From Agroathelia rolfsii (Eukaryota; Basidiomycota; Agaricomycetes; Amylocorticiales; Amylocorticiaceae), in the NCBI GenBank assembly GCA_018343915.1, contig JABRWF010000004.1:3162001-3226000 (forward strand): a stretch of 64,000 nt of DNA, read 5' to 3'. The position numbers and the translations under genes were made by a program. Positions within the stretch are counted from its first letter, which is position 1. The number at the start of each line of letters is the position of its first letter. Positions 11,897 to 21,461 of this stretch are shown piece after piece. The notes below the pieces were generated by a model. That model saw only the letters and a list, made by a program, of their open reading frames with translations, ran no database searches and had not been told where the DNA came from.

Positions 11897-12425
11897 TATA
11901 CTGTGTGAGACAAAATCTTCCATAAAAACTACTATATATATTGCAAAAAATTTCGGCCAAAAATTGGCGGCGGTCAAAAAGTAGTCGGCGGACACAACTT
12001 CGGAAGTGCATTTTTAAGCATATTCCGCCTTTAGGAGCTCAGTCCCAAGTTAGCTTTGTTCAAAATAGATTTCTGGCTGAGAAATTTGAATTGTTGCCTT
12101 TGCTTGTACGGAACTGTAATACAGTGAGGTCATAGCATTGTGACCGGTGTCGCCTTCTCCGTCACAATATCAAATAACGTATTTTTTTCCAAAATAATTG
12201 CTGGGAATAATGTATATCTTACGTCTTGTTAAGTGAAGGGGAGCTACGTCATTTTTTCTATTTACTACGTCAAGTACTTAATCAAACAGAAAGATCCTAA
12301 AGTCGTCACATTCTTTTATTCTACTAGGAAAGTCTCAGGCTATGTTTCTTGGCCGAGTTCAGCACTATGAGACATACAATCCATGGGTTTTAGTTCTATA
12401 CAGTAAGGCAGGGGACGAGAAGATC

Positions 12426-14430
12426 TTAGACGCACAGTGGGGCCTCATCAGTTCGATCCGTGTGGTCTTTAATACGTAAGTAAACCACTGGGAACACAAA
12501 GAGTAGACCAACAACTAAAAGGACCCAAGTGGAGATGAAGATGTTCATGTAACTAGACCAAAGAAAATCAAGAGCCATAGTTAGGTGAAGGATTATTTCA
12601 ATGACACCGCTACACTATAATGTAATGCACTCACGGTATGCCAACCCCATCAGCGCGCCAAGCACCTGCACCACCGGCACACTGAATCGATTTATCTGAA
12701 GAGAGGTCAACTTGGAGGGAAGAGACGAGACAAACGACGTACAAAAACCGGTCAGATAAGCGAGCTTTGCCGGGTCATTTGACATGGCGCCTATGAGCCA
12801 GTACGCAGTTGTCTGCCACATTGAATCAAGAAGGCCACAAAAGATGTAGAGCCAAATGTGGGTGGGGTAATCACTATCGTAGATGTCCATCCTGCTGTAG
12901 TGCTTGGGATCAACGGACTCACGCGTATAATCTCTGAAAGAGCGATGTAAGGGAAACACTTCCGTAGCATTCAGCACGGAAAAGGCGGACTTTTGATAGA
13001 AGTATGCCCAAATGTGAACAATCCAAACCATGCCGAACAAGATAGTCCATCCTGCAAAGGCACGAAGTCGGCGTCTGAGGCGATCTTGATCGAGAAGAAT
13101 GCCAATAGCGGCGGAGCCAACGATTTGGGAAGTCCAGTAGATGAAGCTATTGAGGGAGCGGGCGCGCTATATAGACATGAGTGATTAGGTCACCAGAGCA
13201 GTGATGAATGCCGAACTACATACAATATTAAAGAGCGCGGCGTTGTAGTCACTGAACTGCCAGGTGTAGAAATAGTTGCTAATCATGGTGTACATCAATG
13301 ATCATGTATGGTTGATGAGTAGTTAGAACAAACCTGGTAAAGAACATAGGGAATAGAAGGATGATCATAGGATCTGTACGAAGAGTGATCCAAAGGCCCA
13401 AGAGCCCCTTCTTCCACGAAGAATGGGCGATTGTGACGACTCGCGTTCCATCGACACGGTACATCTTGTCGGGATTGGCCATGGTCATCGGGATGCACTG
13501 CATAATGTGATTGACACTTGCTGATTCCACCAAATGCTTAATATCAGTACACCTACGACAGCAATCAACGTAAGCACTAGGAATGCGATCTAAGCCGGAG
13601 AAGTGTGATGAAGAGCGTTTCAGCAACTCGGATACATTTCGAAGGAATAAAGAATACATAGGTGCCATTTCCAACTTTATTATGAAAGGGGTTTAAATTA
13701 TGCATGAGCTTTGTATCGGGTGGCAACATACCGGCGTTGGCAGTAGAGTAAAAGTTGAGTCTTAAAGTTACGGCAGCTCCAACAACGCCACCGAGGTTGA
13801 AAATAGCCCAAAAGATACTAATGTATCTTCCTTTCATACTTTCGATGGGGTAGGCAAGCATGAGCGAACCCTGCGCTGTCCAAAGTAAACCAGCACAGAT
13901 ACCAAGGATGGCGCCGGCTGCAATGACGAAACCGTCAGCGCTGGGATGATTATTCAATGCACTAGGTTTGCGCGCTTTATCAGATGCTGCTCCTCAATGA
14001 TAGGTGAAAGCAAACAGGAAGGAGCCAATGTAGAGAGGATATCCAGTTGTTCCCAACAACAGAGTCAAGCGAGATCCAAGCTTGTTATTGACAGACCTGT
14101 TCAATAAGCGTCAATAGACATGCCGATGATGGAGCTTATAGATCCTGTCTTGTAATATTACCCTCCAAAGAATGCCATGAGTGCAGAAGTGGCGTATAAG
14201 GCCGAGCTTGCATTGTCGGCTGTGGTTGGCGTGACTTGGCCACCACCACCGAGTCCGCTGAGGGCGTTGTAAAGACCGGGGCACATGAAGCACACAAAGC
14301 CAAGCATTACGATCTGCGTTGTGGGATGATAATACAGAGCAGCGAGACCCTTGCGTTGAAGGACGGAAGTGGTATTATCAGGCGAGCCGTCGACACTTTC
14401 GTCGTACTTCTCGCGCACTGGTTCGGTCAT
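12426..14430 (-). CDS. UNC93-like / DUF895 major facilitator superfamily transporter
   Basis: A multi-pass membrane protein of the fungal UNC93-like branch of the major facilitator superfamily; substrates in this branch are mostly unknown. The start ATG at 14430 gives MTEPVREKYDESV, followed by the family hallmark QIVMLGFVCFMCPGLYNALS with GLGGGGQ (14225-14320). Later exons contain GAAVTLRLNFYSTANAG, LGLWITLRTDPMIILLFPM with FFTRF, LYIFCGLLDSMWQTTAYWLI, LAYLTGFCTSFV, and a last helix GLLFVFPVVYL before stop TAA at 12426-12428. There are several introns. It faces the PhoD-like gene across 407 bp. The Met at 14520 would add a hydrophobic leader absent from relatives, so 14430 is preferred. Confidence 0.88.
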
Positions 14431-14837
14431 GGTGGACTGCGATAATGGATATAAGGGACAGGTGATTAATGCCCAGCTATGAGCAATATGTATGGACAAC
14501 GGTGACCTAAGAATTATCACATACCCTGTTTTTCATTTGTCCATACTAGCATGCATGAATAAATATATATTGAGTCGTTATCAGCCCCATCAGCAGGAGG
14601 ACAAGCTTGATATCAGCTTGATACCTACTAGTATCAGCGCTAGCGCTTCCGTTATCTACCTGATGTGACAACCCGATTTAGGAAGTCCAGCACAGTCACG
14701 TACCACCGTGGTAATCGCCGATTTCGCCAACAGAAAGTTGCCTGAAATGGAAATTTAAGAAGTGGTTACCTCGTTCCTGCGGTGAGGTCATAGCTGTGAC
14801 CATCACCACTGACATCCAAGTCCTTGTTCTTCACACC
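14431..14837. promoter_or_regulatory. Divergent promoter region, UNC93-like / PhoD-like
   Basis: Contains AATAAATATATATTG (about 14558-14573), a likely TATA element for the minus-strand gene, and several short palindromic stretches around 14605-14655 (GATATCAGCTTGATAC, AGCGCTAGCGCT). The repeat copy at 14724-14765 and the sequence GGTGAGGTCATAGC at 14778-14791 also occur in and around the block at 10.6-12.1 kb. Confidence 0.45.
14724..14765 (+). repeat. Dispersed repeat copy 2
   Basis: About 42 nt matching 10638-10683, beginning TCGCCAACAGAAAG. It is followed 14 nt later by GTGAGGTCATAGC, which also occurs at about 12124-12136 just beyond the right end of the putative transposon. Confidence 0.6.
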
Positions 14838-17251
14838 ATGGCTCTTAGAAAGGCCACGCCCGTGGTCTCAACACTCTATCGATTCTTCACTTACGTTTTT
14901 CTGCGTGTTGTACGTCCTCTAGGCTTCTCCGAATTATCATCGATACAGCAACAACCTTCCTAAGCTGACACTCTACATTAGATTCCCGTGCGCCAAGGAA
15001 AACTTGTCCTACCTGTTCTTTATGTAGCCTCAATTCTCGGCTTGTTATGGCCCGCTTCCACACACGATCAATACGTTCTTGTCAACACTGAAGACGAGCA
15101 AAAGGAGAAAGTTGCTACTAAGCCCGCACTCGAAACACCTGTAAGACCTACCGTGTTTGGTTCATTGGCCTCCCTCATCTTCACTACGTATTCGTCTCGG
15201 ACGCTGAACCTATTGAATGCTCTTATAAACACAACACTACTCGCAATGACCCTCGAGTTGGCCCTTGGCCCTATCTTTGATCCCGCTCACGACGTCGCCT
15301 TTACACGCATCGGCGCTGTATACCCCGATGCCGCCAAAATTACCGTACGGTATCCCGGCCCTCTTAACGACACCCATCACGAAGTCATTTTAGTTTGGAG
15401 AGAATCTGGCAATTCCGATAATTTGGCGGATTGGAAATATGGTCCAACCTTGATACTATCCGAAGAAAGTGATTGGACCAACACAACGAAACTGACAGGT
15501 CTTTGGCCCTCAAAGGATTATGAATGTAGGTTTTCATACTAATCTACTTGAGTTATCTCTAATGAGATCATTAAGACCGCCTTGCTTCGTTGGATCGGAC
15601 TTTACTTCCTACACCCTCTTCTCCCATCCCACTGAGAACCTTCCCCGATGAGAGGCTTTCATCTGGTTCTCACTTCCGTTTCATTGTATCTTCGTGCCTA
15701 ATGCCAAACTTCCCGTACAAGCCTCTGGAAGGGCGCAGAATTAAAGGCTTTGATCTTCTGGCTGACTATCTGTGGCCAGAAACTGAAGCCATACCCGAAG
15801 AATCTACGAATGTTGATATTAATTCCCTGTCCCCTGATAACGAAGCCGTTATTAATGATACCGTGAACGTTCACATTATTCTCAACGATACCGAGCCTGC
15901 AGCTGCTACTCCACCTGTTAAAGAGGCAGAAAGCAAACCCAGTGCATCCTTCCTACTCTTCCTAGGAGATTTCATCTATGCCGACGTCCCTGTCTATTTC
16001 GGAAATACCCTCGAAGCGTACAGGCGGCTATACAGAAGGAACTACAACTCGCCTTCATTCCGCAAAATCTTCGAGAGACTCCGTAGGTTTATTAGTTTAT
16101 CATCATTATGCATCCCTCTCACTCACTGCCTTTCTTCAGCCATCATTCATACATATGATGACCATGAAATTGTCAACAATTTTGCCGGTCAATCCGATGA
16201 TTCCACACAACCTTTCCCCAATGCGGATGGTGCTTTCAGGATCTATAATGCCGCTGCCAACTACGACCCTCCTGTTTCCTCCGCTCCGCAAAGTGCAGTT
16301 GACGAAGATGCCCACTATTTCCAGTTCCGCCACGGGGACGTAGCATTTTTTGTCATGGACACAAGACGTTATCGTTCAGATATCACCCGAGATAACGATC
16401 AGCCGTTGTCTATGCTAGGCGATGCTCAATTAGCTTCTCTGCATCGATGGCTCGAGGAGGTAACATAAAAAATCTAAATCATCTTGGAACAGTTTTAACG
16501 AATATCATTTTCTTTTTCCCTCTTCTAGGTTAACACAACTACCACATTCAAGTTTATCATCTCCTCTGTACCATTCACATCCTTGTGGACCCATGACGCG
16601 CAGATAGATTCTTGGGCCGCGTTCAAATCCGAAAAAGCAGCTTTACTCTCTGTCTTGCACACGGTGCCCAACGTCATCATCCTCTCCGGAGACAGACACG
16701 AATTCGCCCATATCGAATTCAATCCACCGTCTTCGCCCTCCGAAACGCCTGCCAGCAACAAAGCAGGCGGCACACACGTGGTGACGGAAATCAGTACAAG
16801 TCCCTTGAGTATGTTTGCGATACCCTTCTACAGAAGCCTCAAACCGAGGAGCGAGGAAGTCGCTGTCAGAACAAGGACTGAGATTGTCATTACGGAAGGT
16901 GGCTTGACAATGGAACAAACTATAGTTGAGGAGGAACCCCTCGAGAAGGTGGTCAAATACATTGGAGAGGGCAACTACAAGTGGAGCTCCATCGAAATCG
17001 ACACCAGAGACCTCGATCAGCCCACATTACGATTGGAGACAGTAATTGATGGAGAAGTGGTGTACAAGTTAGTAATATTCCATGCTTCGAAATTGTGTGT
17101 CCCATGAGCTGACCTAACGTCTTATCTTAGCTACGAGCTCGTTGGTGTACCAGTCAAACTCCAGACATCAATGGCACTGGGAGCCTTTGTGCCTCAAACA
17201 TTCAAGGGTATCTTGGACAGGATTGGATTTAGACCATCGTCATGGTTCTAA
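14838..17251 (+). CDS. PhoD-like phosphatase / metallophosphatase, membrane-anchored
   Basis: A PhoD-family metallophosphoesterase, cleaving phosphate mono- or diesters with bound metal ions. Exon 1 starts at ATG 14838 (MALRKATPVVSTLYRFFTYV) and ends at 14909; a 72-nt intron (14910-14981) leads into PVRQGKLVLPVLYVASILGL, so the N-terminus has two or three membrane helices. The catalytic domain shows the metal-binding signatures in order: LLFLGDFIYADVP (about 15955-15995), HTYDDHEIVNNF (about 16147-16182), FFVMDTRRYRS and LSGDRHEFAHIEF (about 16681-16720). The C-terminus GFRPSSWF ends at TAA 17249-17251. Introns fall at about 15523, 16084, 16460 and 17068. The physiological substrate cannot be read from the sequence. 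Confidence 0.92.
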
Positions 17252-17557
17252 TCCTATAGTTGAAGCATTCCTGTACTAGTATTTTTTATCATTTGCTAAA
17301 TATATGGCCAACAACAACAAAATATATGGAATCCCAAAACGCAAAACCCGCTCCTATCTTGTCACTCGGTTCTCAGCATTGTCTAATTTTAATCTAAGAA
17401 CAGAAATAGGGATTTCTCACTCAACACGTTCTCGAAGAAACGAATCAAGCTGTTCAAGTGATGATATTGCAATAAATATGAACAAGATCTTAGAACAAAA
17501 ATAGTATTTGTTTTAGCCTACTAAGTATACCCACAGCCTAATAATACGTAAATAAAT
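17252..17557. other. Convergent 3' intergenic region
   Basis: Tail-to-tail space between the PhoD-like and GH128 genes. AT-rich, with AATATA/ATAAAT motifs that could serve both polyadenylation signals. No gene seen; the short plus-strand frame at 17304-17504 is judged to be chance. Confidence 0.4.
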
Positions 17558-18754
17558 TTAGTACATAAGGTCACCCACACTCGAAGGTTGACCTGCGTTG
17601 GTGAACAAGCAGGAGCCCGTGCCAACATAGGAGTAACTCGAGGCATCGTTGGCCTGCATGAGCGAAGGCGACGTTGCCACGAAGGGGAAGTACAGCGTCA
17701 CCCATTCTTGATCATCAAGCCAAGCAAAGGCTTGTTGGAAGAAGTCGTACCTGAACATGAGAATGATGTTAATAAGAATTTGTGCAATAATTAATGGAGT
17801 AAGAACACTGACTGGGCAGTTGCACCACCAGAGGGGTTCTGAAGAGCAAACTCTGAGACGACGACGGTGTATTGCTATGGAGTGAAGGTTTGAGAATTGT
17901 TGGCGATGCAACACAACATTGAACACGGGCTCTTACAGGGAATTGGTTGTGCGCCTCGGTGACATAGCTCTCGAACTCTGAGAAGGAGTTACCATACCAG
18001 TGCTAGAAAGTCGCCGTTGAGTCTCCAATTTTTGTAAGTTGACATGTAAGAAAAGGCTTACAAGATTGATATAATCGGCATAACAGGCTCCAGCGCAAGC
18101 GGAGACCATTTCTGCTAGCCAGGAAAGGCCTTGACCCGATGATGTACTGGAGCTGATAGCAGGGAGGGCCTTCTTAATATCCAACGGGTTGATGTATTCG
18201 ATGTACCAAGAGGCTGCCTCGCTGGCAGAGATGCCGTTCTGGTCGGGCTCGTTCAAGCTAAAGACGGCTATACAGAAGAAGAAGAAGAAAAGAAGGAAAA
18301 CGCAGTCATGAGCATCAGTGCATCACCTAGACGCTTAATGCAATCCGACTTACTTGCCCATCCCTGTGCTTTCCACCGGGACTGAAGCTCATCGATTGGG
18401 CTAGAGGAGCAATCCATGCAACGCTGCGTGCCGATGAAGCCCAGTCCACCATTGCCATTGGTAGAGGGAGGAGCATAGGTCTCCCAATCGTAGCTAATCA
18501 AATGATGAGTACTCTGTATAAAATTCAAGAAATGCCTAGCTTACATGGCTACCACTTCACCGTCTCCGTTGTTGAAGACACCAGGGTCCCTAAAGGCATC
18601 CAGTAAATTGTTAGTTTTAGTTGAAATACATTCCACCACTTTAGCCTTTTACATACAAAGGACTGTTGTACCATGGCCATGCAAGACCACGTTTGCCAGC
18701 GGAGACAGCTGATACAGAAAGAGAAACAACAGCGAAGAGCGACTTGAACAACAT
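17558..18754 (-). CDS. Secreted glycoside hydrolase family 128 protein (Asl1-like beta-1,3-glucanase)
   Basis: GH128 enzymes are TIM-barrel endo-beta-1,3-glucanases acting on fungal wall glucan outside the cell. The ATG at 18754 gives a clean signal peptide, MLFKSLFAVVSLSVSAVSAG, followed by the family opening KRGLAWPWYN. Further landmarks: YDWETYAPPS, GTQRCMDCSSSPIDELQSRW, FSLNEPDQNG with the likely acid/base Glu (about 18240), then HWYG and VVVSEFALQNPSGG with the likely nucleophile Glu (about 17850-17950). It ends YSYVGTGSCLFTNAG-SVGDLMY at TAA 17558-17560. At least five introns. A TATA box sits 70 bp upstream. Remodelling of its own wall or attack on other fungi are both possible roles. 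Confidence 0.9.
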
Positions 18755-20415
18755 TTCAAAAAGACGAGTGAAAAGTAGGATAGACGACTGTGTCGATGCT
18801 ATACCGTGTAGCTGCGTTCCCACTATTTATACAGATACGAAATCTGCGTTCCTGGATAAGTATTCATGTAAATCATACCCTTTGAGTTACCCCAGCAACT
18901 CGCAAACAAGGTCGATTCGGATGGATCAGGTCAGAATACTGTTACATGTGCACCATCATGGTTTCTCGGGGAACGCCACGTAGAGCTTGCTAAGTTTGCC
19001 GAGGCCTGTGAACGCCTTCACTTGGAATGTTTGCACATTCTCAGGGAATAGATCAAAGCTATTAGGGTATTGTTAGCGAAAACATACATCCCCATCACGC
19101 CTTGACGCAAAGCGTGCGGCAAGCGCCTGATGATCATGCGTAGCCGTTGCGCCGATCAAACTGAACAATACTGGATGACAAATCAATAGCCACAAATGCA
19201 GAGGCATAGATCAACCTGCGCCACATGATAACGGCAATACTGGCATCGACCAAGACGCCGACGAAGGCGCATCTCATTCTCCCCAATGCTTCTGCACTGC
19301 TGGAAGTTCTGTGAATGTGACCCTGCCCCGGAGTGGCATATCATAAAGAAGTAGCAAACCACTCATTAAGCCTTGGGAATGATCAGATGGCAACGATAAG
19401 TCAGGCGCTAAATTCAAGCTCGGATTATAATGCGGCGCAGTTTTCATGGACCGCTGGTAGTTACGCCTACATCCTGTAAGTCGAACATAAATATCCCAGT
19501 TGGTGGTTGAAATACTATTGGTGAGGTAACAGCTCACTGGGCATTCGAGCAATACCACACAGTGCTGTGGTGCAGACGACAATTTTAGGCTCCCTCCCCA
19601 TTTTAATATACACAGATGAATGCAGATGAAGTCTTGAAAACTATCAGGAGATTACTGTAGCCGCAAATACTAGTACATCTTTGGGGGTCATGCTCGCAAC
19701 CGCCTTATCCGGCTACACTGCTAGAAGCATAGCAAAACCGCACGGAACGCATTGGTACACAATTAAACAGACATTCATCAATGCCTGAGTTACTGTGCCT
19801 AACGGGAAGATTTTCCGAACTTAACATGCTGATGGTCTACGAAGACACCCTCGAAGAAAAAAAGAAAGAAAAAACAAGAGAAGAGAAGAGCGTACATATC
19901 ATCCACAACCTTGTGCTGCATTGACAGTTAATGATCAGTTTGATGTGAATGGGTGAAAGGTTGAGGCAGCCTCTGTTGATGAAAGGTATCGTGATCAAGA
20001 TTATCATTCATGAAGTCGCGATAAGTCCTATTAATTCGTTTACGGTAGTGCGATACATCACTTTAAGAATAATGCAAGACACTCAAAAAATATTGCCATT
20101 TGGACTTATCAGCCGGTACTAGTCGTCATGGCTGAGTTGCGCTGGAACAGCTTTTCAAAACACATGCGTATGCTTTGAAGTCTGAGACAGAAATGCAACC
20201 GGTACAATCAAAGCGAGTTCGACTGTTCAGTTATAAATAAGCCCATGTTCAGTGTTACCACTATGAGCATAGAAGACAAAAGCCTTTGTTTGAGAGTCTT
20301 GGCATTGAACTTAATATAGAGTACTTGGGTGAGCGACCCTAGAAACATACACATCAGAGCCGAAAGGTCATGTGTATAAAACTGTACAAAGAGAAAACGC
20401 AAGCCTAGATACGGA
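18755..20415. other. Long intergenic region
   Basis: Holds the GH128 promoter at its left side. Further right I find no supported gene. On the minus strand, 18981-19065 reads FDLFPENVQTFQVKAFTGLG then KLSKLYVAFPEKP and a stop, which looks protein-like, and another minus frame lies at 19274-19582 but starts with TTG. They cannot be joined into a recognised family, so they may be remnants of a decayed gene. A purine-rich AAAGAAAGAAAAAA tract lies at about 19857-19890. Confidence 0.35.
18824..18831 (-). promoter_or_regulatory. TATA box of the GH128 gene
   Basis: Minus-strand TATAAATA, 70 bp upstream of the start codon at 18754, the same motif as in front of the CE16 genes. Confidence 0.6.
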
Positions 20416-21014
20416 TCATGATTTCTCGTCTTTGCCATCAAAATCTTCGATGGGTTTCCAAATGTCCTTGGTCACATGCATGACCTCATAAAGTTGACCC
20501 AACTGCTCTTTGGACATCTGTCATCATAAAATCCATCAAAATCCATAACGAGAAAAATATGACCATCAGAAGAACCTTTTCCATAAGCATTGGATCCAGC
20601 CTCTTGCCCTTGAATCCCTCTCCTTCTGAAGGCCCTGGAAGACCCTCCAAGTACAGCTTCCACTGCGTCAGAAAGCCTATGATATATACGGGATTATCAA
20701 CTTTTCTGTGCCTTCTAAATTCTGACTGGGGTGTAAGTACGTATGTACAAGGGTCCACAACTTGTGAATATACCATCTTTCACATAATTGTCTCCGAGCG
20801 AGCGCATTTCATGAGGCAGATGCCTATGCGCGCGTAGCAAGCGTCTCAGTAGCCTTATAGTACAACCTGAAGTGAGCTATATGGTACAAGTCCAACTGAG
20901 ACTCCGAATGGGTGCGCACGGTTTGGGTGGATAGAGGGCAGCACTGGCCTCTTGTAACGTCAACGGTCGTGCAGAGATGTTCTCTGCCAGTCGTCGTAGA
21001 GTTGGGCGCATCAT
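20416..21014 (-). CDS. SDHAF3: Succinate dehydrogenase assembly factor 3 (Acn9/Sdh7)
   Basis: A small LYR-family mitochondrial matrix protein that helps mature the iron-sulfur subunit of complex II; loss in yeast blocks growth on acetate. Four exons join cleanly: MMRPTLRRLAENISARPLTL (ATG 21014), LLRRLLRAHRHLPHEMRSLG, EFRRHRKVDNPVYIIGFLTQ with WKLYLEGLPG and GKRLDPMLMEK, and MSKEQLGQLYEVMHVTKDIW, ending in EKS at TGA 20416-20418. The third exon must begin at the second AG (TCAG|AATTT), because the first AG puts a stop in frame. About 140 residues, a usual length. The basic N-terminus suits a mitochondrial targeting sequence. The family is highly characteristic. Confidence 0.92.
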
Positions 21015-21461
21015 ATCAAAGTATGTATTCGAATTCAGGTGCAGTCGCTCCAGTTCAAGCTGTTCACGCTGGAGACCTCGGGGCAATGCCGCACTGACAT
21101 GAGACAGTTCTTATGACGTAAGCACATCTGTCGCATCAAATCAAATGCGGCAACCAAACCAGTCTCGGTGTCGTACTTGTGGTATTTGCTAGTAGCGAAT
21201 ACTCTGACCTTTCGCTTTTGACATGTTGCTGGACTCCAAGACTATTATCGTCATTACAATCTTCGAGTCCTAAGCTAGCTTATACCAATACCACAAAGCC
21301 TTTCCGTAGGGGTAGTAGGACCTCCATTATCTTATAAATGATGAAAATACGACATCGAAGTAGTGCTACATATCAACATGCATGCTTGAGCAGATGACCT
21401 ACAACGACTGGCACAAGGCTGGTACGCCAGCAGCGGCAGCAGTGTTCCTCGGCATCCTTTA
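21015..21461. other. Intergenic region between PEX6 end and SDHAF3 start
   Basis: Same-strand spacer holding the PEX6 3' end and the SDHAF3 promoter. No TATA box is obvious. The frame at 21332-21565 overlaps the PEX6 end and is considered chance. Confidence 0.35.

Larger units (their letters stand above)
10702..12120. mobile_element. Putative non-autonomous DNA transposon with terminal inverted repeats and TA duplication
   Basis: A 1.4 kb gene-free block. Its left end reads TACAGTTCCGGACAAAGCAA and continues to CAACAATTC (about 10705-10737). The reverse complement of its right end (about 12088-12119) reads TACAGTTCCGTACAAGCAAA and likewise continues to CAACAATTC, so about 29 of 33 positions match. 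Ends beginning CAGT next to a TA on both sides fit the Tc1/mariner-pogo superfamily, which duplicates TA on insertion. Inside are a (TA)n tract at about 10880-10900 and a second inverted pair (11145-11190 with 11851-11896). No frame inside resembles a DDE transposase, so the element would depend on a copy elsewhere. Superfamily is inferred from end sequence only. Confidence 0.6.

Noticed and set aside
12440..12470. GTTCGATCC resembling a tRNA B box.
   Set aside because: It lies in the last coding exon of the UNC93-like gene, and no cloverleaf or A box could be fitted. No tRNA was recognised in the window.
12426..18754. UNC93-like transporter, PhoD phosphatase and GH128 as a metabolic gene cluster.
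   Set aside because: No backbone synthase or tailoring enzymes are present and the gene functions are unrelated.
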